Assembly: GCF_014635845.1 (NCBI RefSeq)
Contig: NZ_BMDP01000004.1
Location: 186,001-250,000 of the forward strand
From: Oxalicibacterium solurbis
GTDB taxonomy: Bacteria > Pseudomonadota > Gammaproteobacteria > Burkholderiales > Burkholderiaceae_D
Direction: 5' to 3'
DNA: 64,000 bases
Both the position numbers and the translations under genes were made by a program. The notes below the pieces were generated by a model. That model made no database searches, was not told the DNA's origin, and was given only the letters and a program-made list of their open reading frames with translations. Of this stretch, positions 1-8,705 are shown in pieces (the stretch's first letter is position 1; each line of letters starts with the position of its first letter).

Positions 1-1
1 G

Positions 2-643
2 GCCAACATGCGCATCGGCAACATGGACGGCTGCTGCGTCGGTGAACCGTGGAATGCGCGCGCCATCATGGACGGCGTCGGCATCACGGCGGTGACGTCG
101 CAGGATATCTGGAAGGATCATCCGGAGAAAGTGCTGGGCACCACGTCCGACTGGGTGGCGAAATATCCGAATACGGCGCGCGCGATGACGGCCGCCGTGC
201 TGGAAGCCAGCCGCTGGATCGACGCTTCTCTGTCGAACAAGAGCAAGATGGCCGAGACGATCGCCGCCAAGTCCTACGTGAATACCTCGGTCGACGTGAT
301 CGCGCCGCGCATCCTCGGTCGCTATGCGAACGGCCTCGGCAAGACCTGGGACGACCCGAACTACATGAAGTTCTTCAACGACGGCGCGGTCAATTTCCCG
401 TACCTGTCCGACGGCATGTGGTTCCTGACGCAGCACAAGCGCTGGGGGCTGGTCAAGGAAGATCCGGATTATCTGGGCATCGCCAAATCGGTCAACCGCA
501 TCGATCTGTACAAGGATGCGGCGGCGATGGCGAAGGTCAGCGTGCCGAAGGAAGTCATGCGCACGTCCAAGCTGATCGACGGCTCGGTCTGGGATGGCAA
601 GAATCCGAAAGCCTACGCGGCATCGTTCAAGGTTCGTGCATAG
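2..643 (+). CDS. Nitrate-type ABC transporter substrate-binding protein, C-terminal part
   Basis: This is the C-terminal ~213 residues of a periplasmic or lipid-anchored binding protein of the NrtA/CmpA/SsuA-like family; the N-terminus and signal peptide lie outside the window. The segment GNMDGCCVGEPWN is typical of the NrtA/CmpA group, where it contributes to the anion site, and the late YLSDGMWFLTQHKRWG stretch is also characteristic. The stop (TAG at 641-643) overlaps the ribosome-binding sequence of the permease gene, so the two are in one operon. The nirB/nasA genes downstream make nitrate or nitrite the likely ligand, but cyanate or bicarbonate relatives share the fold. Confidence 0.88.
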   Translation, partial: ANMRIGNMDGCCVGEPWNARAIMDGVGITAVTSQDIWKDHPEKVLGTTSDWVAKYPNTARAMTAAVLEASRWIDASLSNKSKMAETIAAKSYVNTSVDVIAPRILGRYANGLGKTWDDPNYMKFFNDGAVNFPYLSDGMWFLTQHKRWGLVKEDPDYLGIAKSVNRIDLYKDAAAMAKVSVPKEVMRTSKLIDGSVWDGKNPKAYAASFKVRA

Positions 644-652
644 GAGGATGTG

Positions 653-1618
653 ATGAGCGCAATCATGCAAAGCATCGACAAGCCGGCTGCCAAGGCCGCT
701 GCAGCAACGACGGCAGGCGCAGCGACTGCGACGAGTGCGACAGGCGCGCAGGCTGCCGCGATACCTGCGCAGCAGAAACAGCAGCAACAGGAGGCGGCAA
801 AAGCCGGCAGTGCGAACGGAAAATCGGGCGGACGATTTTCCGTGCGTGCACTGGCGCGGGCGGCGGTGCCGCCGGTGTTGGGCGTGCTGTTCCTGTGCCT
901 GGTGTGGGAAATCGTCTCGTACAAGAACAACGGCATCCCGTCACCGATGACGACGCTGAAGGCGGCCGCCGAACTGTTCGCCGATCCGTTCTACAGCAAC
1001 GGGCCGAACGACCAGGGCATAGGCTGGAACGTGCTGGCGTCGCTGCAACGCGTCGCAATCGGCTTCGGCATGGCGGCGCTGGTCGGCATTCCGCTCGGCT
1101 TCATGATCGGCCGCTTCAAGTTCCTGTCCGGCATGTTCAACCCGATCATCAGCCTGCTGAAGCCGGTGTCGCCGCTGGCATGGCTGCCGATCGGCCTGCT
1201 GGTGTTCAAGGCGGCCGATCCTGCAGCGATCTGGGCGATCTTCATTTGCTCGATCTGGCCGATGATCATCAACACTGCGATCGGCGTGCAGCGCGTGCCG
1301 CAGGATTACATGAACGTCGCGCGCGTGCTGAATCTGTCGGAGTGGAAGGTCATCACCAGGATCCTGTTTCCTTCCGTGCTGCCGTACATGCTGACCGGCG
1401 TTCGCCTTGCGATCGGTACCGCATGGCTGGTGATCGTCGCGGCGGAAATGCTGACCGGCGGCGTCGGCATCGGCTTCTGGGTATGGGACGAATGGAACAA
1501 CCTGAACGTGGCGCACATCATCATTGCGATCGTCATCATCGGCGTGGTCGGTCTGGTGCTCGAACAGTTGCTGGTCGGGCTGGCGAAAGCCTTCACCTAT
1601 GAAGATGTGAAGAACTAA
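653..1618 (+). CDS. nrtB: Nitrate ABC transporter permease
   Basis: Inner-membrane permease of the NrtB/SsuC type (BPD_transp_1 family), about 321 residues. The first ~65 residues are a low-complexity Ala/Gln/Lys segment predicted to be cytoplasmic. The permease core follows with about six hydrophobic segments and a conserved EAA-type loop around the segment WKVITRILFPSVLPYMLTG, which contacts the ATPase. A GTG at 650 would leave only two bases after the AGGAGG at 642-647, so the ATG at 653 with normal spacing is the better start. It sits seven bases after the binding-protein stop and 54 bases before the ATPase gene. Confidence 0.9.
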   Translation: MSAIMQSIDKPAAKAAAATTAGAATATSATGAQAAAIPAQQKQQQQEAAKAGSANGKSGGRFSVRALARAAVPPVLGVLFLCLVWEIVSYKNNGIPSPMTTLKAAAELFADPFYSNGPNDQGIGWNVLASLQRVAIGFGMAALVGIPLGFMIGRFKFLSGMFNPIISLLKPVSPLAWLPIGLLVFKAADPAAIWAIFICSIWPMIINTAIGVQRVPQDYMNVARVLNLSEWKVITRILFPSVLPYMLTGVRLAIGTAWLVIVAAEMLTGGVGIGFWVWDEWNNLNVAHIIIAIVIIGVVGLVLEQLLVGLAKAFTYEDVKN

Positions 1619-1672
1619 GCATAAAGAACCGAGTGTGAAGAACTGACCGGATCAAGAAAAAAGGAAACCATC

Positions 1673-2482
1673 ATGGAAGCGCTCAACAGCAAGTTCATCG
1701 AAATCCAGCAGGCGGAGATGACCTTTCACACGAAGAAAGGCGTCTTCAACGCGCTGCGCGACATCAACCTGACGGTCGGCAAGGGCGAATTCATTTCGCT
1801 GATCGGCCACTCCGGCTGCGGCAAGTCGACATTGCTGAACCTGATCGCAGGGCTGACGCAAGCGACGAATGGCGCATTACTGTGCGCCAACCGCGAAATC
1901 GCCGGACCGTCGCCGGAACGTGCGGTCGTGTTCCAGAACCATTCGCTGCTGCCGTGGCTGACCTGCTACGAGAACGTCTATCTCGCCGTCGAACGCGTGT
2001 TCGGCGCGACCGAAAGCAGGGCGAAGCTGAAGGAGCGCACCAAGGCGGCACTGGCGCTGGTCGGCCTGTCGCACGCGGAGCAGAAGCGGCCGAACGAAAT
2101 TTCCGGCGGCATGAAGCAGCGCGTCGGCATTGCGCGCGCGCTGTCGATTGAGCCGAAGGTGCTGCTGATGGACGAACCGTTCGGCGCACTCGATGCATTG
2201 ACGCGCGCGCATCTGCAGGACGAGTTGCTGAAGATCGTCGCCACCACCGGCTCGACCACGATCATGGTCACGCACGACGTCGACGAAGCGGTGTTGCTGT
2301 CGGATCGTATCGTGATGCTGACCAACGGACCGTCGGCGACGATAGGCGAAATCCTGGACGTCGATCTGCCGCGCCCGCGCGAACGCGTGGCGCTGGCGCA
2401 GGATGCGAAGTATTCGGCCTGTCGCACGGCGGTGCTGGAATTCCTGTATCACCGCCAAGTGCATCCGGCAAAGGCGGCATAA
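1673..2482 (+). CDS. Nitrate ABC transporter ATP-binding protein
   Basis: Cytoplasmic ATPase of 269 residues that powers nitrate/nitrite import with the two preceding genes. Walker A reads GHSGCGKST near residue 45, the signature motif is [14 protein letters not shown], and Walker B is [15 protein letters not shown], followed by the switch histidine in MVTHDVDEA. The length matches the single-domain NrtD/NasD/SsuB type, not the cyanobacterial NrtC that carries an extra binding-protein domain. The start follows an AAAGGAAACC ribosome-binding sequence. The gene converges with the kinase/phosphatase gene only about 30 bp away; no clear hairpin was seen between them. Confidence 0.9.
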   Translation: MEALNSKFIEIQQAEMTFHTKKGVFNALRDINLTVGKGEFISLIGHSGCGKSTLLNLIAGLTQATNGALLCANREIAGPSPERAVVFQNHSLLPWLTCYENVYLAVERVFGATESRAKLKERTKAALALVGLSHAEQKRPNEISGGMKQRVGIARALSIEPKVLLMDEPFGALDALTRAHLQDELLKIVATTGSTTIMVTHDVDEAVLLSDRIVMLTNGPSATIGEILDVDLPRPRERVALAQDAKYSACRTAVLEFLYHRQVHPAKAA

Positions 2483-2513
2483 GGAAACCGTGTCTGCCGA
2501 TCGGCGTCGTGGC

Positions 2514-4241
<1,728 letters not shown>

Positions 4242-4269
4242 GGCGGTGGAAGACGCTGCATGAAGAAGA

Positions 4270-5484
4270 TCAGATCTTCGCGCTCGTCATCGCGGCGCTG
4301 CCCCATGTCGTGCGCCAGCGGTTCTTCACGAAAGTCAGGCCCAGCAATGCGACGATTGCCAGTGCGGCAAAGACGATCAATCCGCCCTGATAGCTGCCGG
4401 TCAGCTGTTTCGAATAGCCGAGGCTGGACGCCAGATAGAAACCGCCGATGCCGCCTGCCATGCCGACCAGGCCGGTCATCACGCCGATTTCCTTGCGGAA
4501 GCGTTGCGGCACCAGTTGAAACACTGCGCCGTTGCCGGTGCCGAGCGACAGCATCGCCAGCACGAATACCAGAGCCGCCAGCGTGGCCGACGGCAGGCCG
4601 ACGCTGGCGATCAGCAGGAAGCCGGCTGCCAGCATGTACATGATCGATAGTGTCTTGATACCGCCGATGCGATCGGCCAGACGTCCGCCGAACGGCCGCA
4701 CCATCGAGCCGGCGAACACGCAGGCGGCGGTGAAGTAGCCGGCCGTCACCGGCGACAGTCCGTACTGGCCGTTGAAATAGATCGTCAGCGACGACGCCAG
4801 TCCGGAGAAGCCGCCGAAGGTGACGCTATAGAAGAACATGAACCACCATGCATCGCGATCCTTCAGCACCTGCAGATAGGCGACCAGCGATTTCGGTGGC
4901 GGCGCGGACGGCGCGTCCTTCGCAAAGATCAGATAGACCGCGAACGCGATGCCGAGCGGGATCAGGCACAGGCCGAATACGTCCTGCCAGCCGAACGCAA
5001 GCGCCAGCGACGGTGCGAACAGCGCAGCCAGTGCGGTACCGGAATTGCCGGCGCCGGCGATGCCCAGCGCCATGCCCTGATGTTCCGGCGGATACCAGCG
5101 CGATGCCAATGGCAGTGCGACGGAAAACGCCGCGCCCGCCACGCCGAGGATGATGCCCAGCACCAGCATCGAATGGTAGTGATGCAGATCGCCGAGCCAC
5201 GCCCACAGCATGCCGGCCATCACGATCAGCTGGCCGATTGCGCCGGCCTTCTTCGGCTGCAGGTGATCGACCAGCACGCCCATCACGATGCGCAGCAATG
5301 CACCGGCCAGCAACGGCGTTGCCACCATCAATCCTTTCTGTGCCGGCGTCAGGCCGATGTCGGCGGCGATCTGCACCGCCAGCGGGCCGAGGATGACCCA
5401 GACCATGAAGCTGAGATCGAAATAGAAGAAGGCGGAAAGCAGCGTCGGCGTATGGCCTGCTTTCCAGAATGATGACTTTTGCAT
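4270..5484 (-). CDS. narK: NarK-type nitrate/nitrite transporter (MFS, NNP family)
   Basis: A 12-helix inner-membrane transporter of the nitrate/nitrite porter family, about 404 residues from the chosen start. The nitrate signature is visible around GIAGAGNSGTALAALFAPSL, and a second NNP-type glycine-rich motif (LGTGNGAVFQLVPQRF) lies in the second half. The reading frame stays open for another 83 codons upstream, but that part is not membrane-protein-like and would cover the sigma-54-type promoter at 5523-5539. The ATG at 5484 (protein MQKSSFWKAG) is therefore preferred; an ATG at 5496 is also possible. Context suggests nitrate uptake for assimilation. Confidence 0.9.
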   Translation of the reverse strand: MQKSSFWKAGHTPTLLSAFFYFDLSFMVWVILGPLAVQIAADIGLTPAQKGLMVATPLLAGALLRIVMGVLVDHLQPKKAGAIGQLIVMAGMLWAWLGDLHHYHSMLVLGIILGVAGAAFSVALPLASRWYPPEHQGMALGIAGAGNSGTALAALFAPSLALAFGWQDVFGLCLIPLGIAFAVYLIFAKDAPSAPPPKSLVAYLQVLKDRDAWWFMFFYSVTFGGFSGLASSLTIYFNGQYGLSPVTAGYFTAACVFAGSMVRPFGGRLADRIGGIKTLSIMYMLAAGFLLIASVGLPSATLAALVFVLAMLSLGTGNGAVFQLVPQRFRKEIGVMTGLVGMAGGIGGFYLASSLGYSKQLTGSYQGGLIVFAALAIVALLGLTFVKNRWRTTWGSAAMTSAKI

Positions 5485-5522
5485 ATGCGCTCGCATGAGT
5501 GGAATGGATGACGGCGCTGAAT

Positions 5523-5539
5523 ATGCAATTGCTATGCCA
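5523..5539 (-). promoter_or_regulatory. Sigma-54-type promoter of narK
   Basis: Read on the minus strand the sequence is TGGCAT-AGCAA-TTGCAT, with GG and GC separated by exactly ten bases, as required for RpoN promoters (consensus TGGCAC-N5-TTGCA). Transcription would begin near 5513, giving a leader of about 29 bases before the narK ATG at 5484. Confidence 0.75.
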
Positions 5540-5620
5540 TTTATATGAGGCCGGTTTGGAAAGCGGTTTGGCGGATGTGGAACAAGAAAGGGCAGCGCGG
5601 CGCACCAAATTTTCTGGTGC

Positions 5621-5637
5621 TGCACCTGTTGGGTGCA
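5621..5637. promoter_or_regulatory. NtrC-type enhancer site
   Basis: The sequence TGCACC-TGTTG-GGTGCA is a perfect match to the enterobacterial NtrC palindrome TGCACC-N5-GGTGCA. It lies about 108 bp upstream of the inferred narK start and about 180 bp upstream of the nirB start, the usual range for sigma-54 enhancers. A wider GCACC-N9-GGTGC pair adjoins it at 5602-5620. Confidence 0.78.
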
Positions 5638-5783
5638 ATGTTTGTACAGGGCGGGGTGCAAGTCGGGTGCAAGCCGGATACGAATGGAGCGGATTTGCGG
5701 ACGTCTTGGTGCATCGCGATGCGGATGGTGCAAGGGCGCATCGCAAACGGTGCGAATCGGTACAAAACAGCGAAAAACAGAAC

Positions 5784-5799
5784 TGGCATCTGTTTTGCT
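5784..5799 (+). promoter_or_regulatory. Sigma-54-type promoter of nirB
   Basis: TGGCAT-CTGTT-TTGCT with GG (5785-5786) and GC (5797-5798) ten bases apart fits the RpoN -24/-12 consensus. Transcription would start near 5810 and give a leader of about 29 bases before the nirB ATG. Confidence 0.78.
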
Positions 5800-5838
5800 T
5801 ATTTAGATTCGGGAACAACTCTTCTGTGAGATGCAGCA

Positions 5839-8277
5839 ATGAAAAAAATGAAACTGGTCATGGTCGGCAACGGGATGGCGGGCGTACGCACGCTGGAGGA
5901 ATTGCTGAAGCTGGCGCCCGATCTGTATGACATCACCGTGTTCGGCGCCGAGCCGTATGCCAACTACAACCGCATCCTGCTGTCGCCGGTGCTGGCCGGC
6001 GAGCAGACGATCCAGGACATCATGCTGAACGATGTCGATTGGTATAAAGAGAACGGCATCACGCTGCATCTCGGCAAGAAGATCGCGACGATCGATCGCG
6101 TCAAGCGTGTCGTGATCGCCGACGACGGCACGATGGCCGAATACGATCGCCTGCTGCTGGCGACCGGTTCCAACCCCTTCATGCTGCCGGTGCCGGGCAA
6201 GGATCTGGACGGCGTGATCGGCTATCGCGACATCTACGACACCAACGCGATGATCGAGGCGGCGACCAAATACAGGCACGCGGTCGTCATCGGCGGCGGC
6301 CTGCTGGGCCTGGAAGCTGCCAACGGTTTGAAACTGCGCGGCATGGACGTCGCCGTCGTGCATCTGCCGGACACATTGATGGAACGCCAGCTCGATCCGA
6401 CCGCCGGCAGGATGCTGCAAAAGTCGCTGGAAGACCGTGGCCTGGCTTTCCTGCTCGGCAAGAACACGCAGGAACTGGTCGGCGACGACAGTGGCCGCGT
6501 GAAGGCAATCCGCTTTGCCGACGGCAGCGAGATCCCGGCCGATCTGGTCGTGATGGCGGTCGGCATCCGCCCGAATACCGTGCTGGCCGAATCGGCCGGC
6601 ATTCATTGCAGCCGCGGCATCGTCGTCAACGACACGATGCAGACCTTCGATCCGCGCATCTATGCGGTCGGCGAATGCGTCAACCATCGCGGCACCGCCT
6701 ACGGCCTGGTCGCGCCGCTGTTCGAGATGGCGAAGGTGTGCGCGAACCATCTGGCGAATTTCGGCATCGGCCGCTATCAGGGTTCGGTGACGTCGACCAA
6801 ACTGAAAGTCACCGGCATCGATCTGTTCTCGGCCGGCGATTTTCTCGGCGGCGAAGGTACCGAGGAAATCATGCTGTCCGATCCGATCGGCGGCGTCTAC
6901 AAGAAGCTGGTGCTACGCGACAACAAGCTGGTCGGCGCCTGCCTGTACGGCGATACGGTGGACGGCAGCTGGTATTTCAACATGCTGCGCGAAGGCAAGG
7001 ACATCGGCGAGATTCGTGATGCGCTGATGTTCGGCGAGGCGAATCTGAGCCGTCCGGGCGATACCGGCCACGAAGGCTTCAGCAAGGCCGCCGCGATGCC
7101 GGATACGGCCGAAGTCTGCGGCTGCAACGGCGTGTGCAAGGGCACGATCGTCAAGGCGATCAAGGAAAAAGGCCTGTTCACCATCGAGGACGTGCGCAAG
7201 CATACGAAGGCGTCCGCTTCCTGCGGTTCGTGCACCGGCCTGGTTGAACAGATCATCATGGCGACCGCCGGCGGCGACTATTCGGCGTCCAGCAAGGTCA
7301 AGCCGATGTGCGGCTGTACCGATCACACGCACCAGGAAGTGCGCGATGCGATCAAGGCCAACAAGCTGCTGACGGTGGCCGACACGATGAAGTTCATGGA
7401 ATGGCGCACGCCGAACGGCTGCTCCAGCTGCCGGCCGGCGATCAACTACTACCTGATCTCGACCTGGCCGAAGGAGGCGATCGACGATCCGCAATCGCGC
7501 TTCATCAACGAGCGCGCGCACGCCAACATCCAGAAGGACGGCACCTTCTCGGTGATCCCGCGCATGTGGGGCGGCGAAACGAATGCGAGCGAACTGCGCC
7601 GCATTGCCGACGTCGTCGACAAGTACCAGATCCCGACCGTGAAGGTGACCGGCGGCCAGCGCATCGATTTGCTGGGCGTGAAGAAGGAAGACCTGCGCGA
7701 CGTCTGGCACGACCTCGGCATGCCGGCCGGCCTCGGTTACGCGAAGGGCTTGCGCACGGTGAAGACTTGCGTCGGTTCGGAATGGTGCCGTTTCGGCACG
7801 CAGGATTCGACGCGCATGGGGCAGGAGCTGGAACGCCAGCTGGCGCTGATGTACACGCCGCACAAGACCAAGCTGGCGGTATCGGGCTGTCCGCGCAACT
7901 GCGCCGAGGCCGGCATCAAGGACGTCGGCGTGATCGGTGTCGATTCGGGATGGGAGCTGTATGTCGGCGGCAACGGCGGCATCAAGACCGAAGTCGCGCA
8001 ATTCTTCGTCAAGGTGAAGACGCACGAGGAAGTGCTGGAGTACACCGGCGCCTTCCTGCAGCTGTATCGCGAGGAAGGCTGGTACCTGGAACGAACCGTG
8101 CATTACCTGGCACGCGTCGGACTCGATTACGTGAAGAAGCAGGTGATCGACGATGCGGAGAACCGCAAGGCGCTGTATGAACGTCTGCTGTTTGCGCTCG
8201 ATGGCGAGGTCGATCCGTGGCATGAATCCGAAAAGGCGCATGTCGATACCCGCCAGTTCACGCCGCTGTCGGTCTGA
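5839..8277 (+). CDS. nirB: Assimilatory nitrite reductase (NADH), large subunit
   Basis: 812-residue cytoplasmic flavo-sirohaem enzyme that reduces nitrite to ammonium with NirD. The N-terminal ~400 residues are an FAD/NAD(P) oxidoreductase unit (VMVGNGMAGVRTLEEL; GGGLLGLEAANGL). Two BFD-like [2Fe-2S] segments follow: CGCNGVC with SCGSC near residues 430-470, and CGCTD with CSSC near 492-535. The C-terminal sirohaem/[4Fe-4S] part shows TCVGSEWCRFGTQDS and CPRNCAEAG, giving the four cluster cysteines. It is the first gene of the nirB-nirD-nasA operon behind the sigma-54-type promoter. Sirohaem needed by this enzyme could come from cobA 4 kb downstream. Confidence 0.96.
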   Translation: MKKMKLVMVGNGMAGVRTLEELLKLAPDLYDITVFGAEPYANYNRILLSPVLAGEQTIQDIMLNDVDWYKENGITLHLGKKIATIDRVKRVVIADDGTMAEYDRLLLATGSNPFMLPVPGKDLDGVIGYRDIYDTNAMIEAATKYRHAVVIGGGLLGLEAANGLKLRGMDVAVVHLPDTLMERQLDPTAGRMLQKSLEDRGLAFLLGKNTQELVGDDSGRVKAIRFADGSEIPADLVVMAVGIRPNTVLAESAGIHCSRGIVVNDTMQTFDPRIYAVGECVNHRGTAYGLVAPLFEMAKVCANHLANFGIGRYQGSVTSTKLKVTGIDLFSAGDFLGGEGTEEIMLSDPIGGVYKKLVLRDNKLVGACLYGDTVDGSWYFNMLREGKDIGEIRDALMFGEANLSRPGDTGHEGFSKAAAMPDTAEVCGCNGVCKGTIVKAIKEKGLFTIEDVRKHTKASASCGSCTGLVEQIIMATAGGDYSASSKVKPMCGCTDHTHQEVRDAIKANKLLTVADTMKFMEWRTPNGCSSCRPAINYYLISTWPKEAIDDPQSRFINERAHANIQKDGTFSVIPRMWGGETNASELRRIADVVDKYQIPTVKVTGGQRIDLLGVKKEDLRDVWHDLGMPAGLGYAKGLRTVKTCVGSEWCRFGTQDSTRMGQELERQLALMYTPHKTKLAVSGCPRNCAEAGIKDVGVIGVDSGWELYVGGNGGIKTEVAQFFVKVKTHEEVLEYTGAFLQLYREEGWYLERTVHYLARVGLDYVKKQVIDDAENRKALYERLLFALDGEVDPWHESEKAHVDTRQFTPLSV

Positions 8278-8342
8278 GCGCGAATGCATTGATGCACCGA
8301 ACGCACCGAACGTACCAAAGGCAACAATAAGGAATACAGAAA

Positions 8343-8705
8343 ATGTCGAATCAATGGAAAGTCATCTGCCGCGTCGAGGATATCCCGGTGCTGGGTTCGC
8401 GCGTCGTCAACCGCGCCGGCAAGCCGAATGTCGCGATCTTCCGCAATAGCGAGAACAAGGTGTTCGCACTGCTGGATAAATGCCCGCACAAGGGCGGTCC
8501 GCTGTCGCAGGGCATTGTGTTCGGCGAACGCGTGGCGTGCCCGCTGCACAACTGGAATATCGAGTTGCAGTCGGGTTGTGCGCTGGCGCCGGACGAAGGC
8601 TGCACGCAGAAATTCGCCGTCAAGGTCGAGAACGGGGATGTGTCGCTGGATCTCTCTGAACTGAACGCGCCGGAGGAAGCGGCGAAAGGACTTGCCGCAG
8701 CATGA
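8343..8705 (+). CDS. nirD: Assimilatory nitrite reductase, small subunit
   Basis: 120-residue Rieske-fold partner of NirB. It keeps the Rieske-type ligand pattern CPHKGG ... CPLHNW (CxH and CxxH about 20 residues apart), which the E. coli NirD lacks, so this version may bind a [2Fe-2S] cluster. It begins 65 bp after nirB behind an AAGGAA sequence. Its TGA overlaps the ATG of nasA (ATGA at 8702-8705), indicating translational coupling. Confidence 0.94.
   Translation: MSNQWKVICRVEDIPVLGSRVVNRAGKPNVAIFRNSENKVFALLDKCPHKGGPLSQGIVFGERVACPLHNWNIELQSGCALAPDEGCTQKFAVKVENGDVSLDLSELNAPEEAAKGLAAA

Larger units (their letters stand above)
5485..5838. promoter_or_regulatory. narK-nirB divergent nitrogen-control region
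   Basis: A 354-bp gene-free stretch between two divergent operons. It holds two sigma-54-type promoters (5523-5539 leftward, 5784-5799 rightward), a perfect NtrC-type palindrome (5621-5637), an additional GCACC-N9-GGTGC pair (5602-5620) and further direct GGTGCA boxes at 5655, 5666, 5708 and 5727. No credible coding sequence was found in it, although frames stay open through parts of it. Confidence 0.8.

Noticed and set aside
5602-5620. GCACC-N9-GGTGC as a second full NtrC site
   Set aside because: The spacing is longer than the N5 of known sites; kept only as a possible weak neighbour.
5485-5733. N-terminal extension of narK
   Set aside because: The extra residues are not hydrophobic or conserved and would cover the sigma-54-type promoter.
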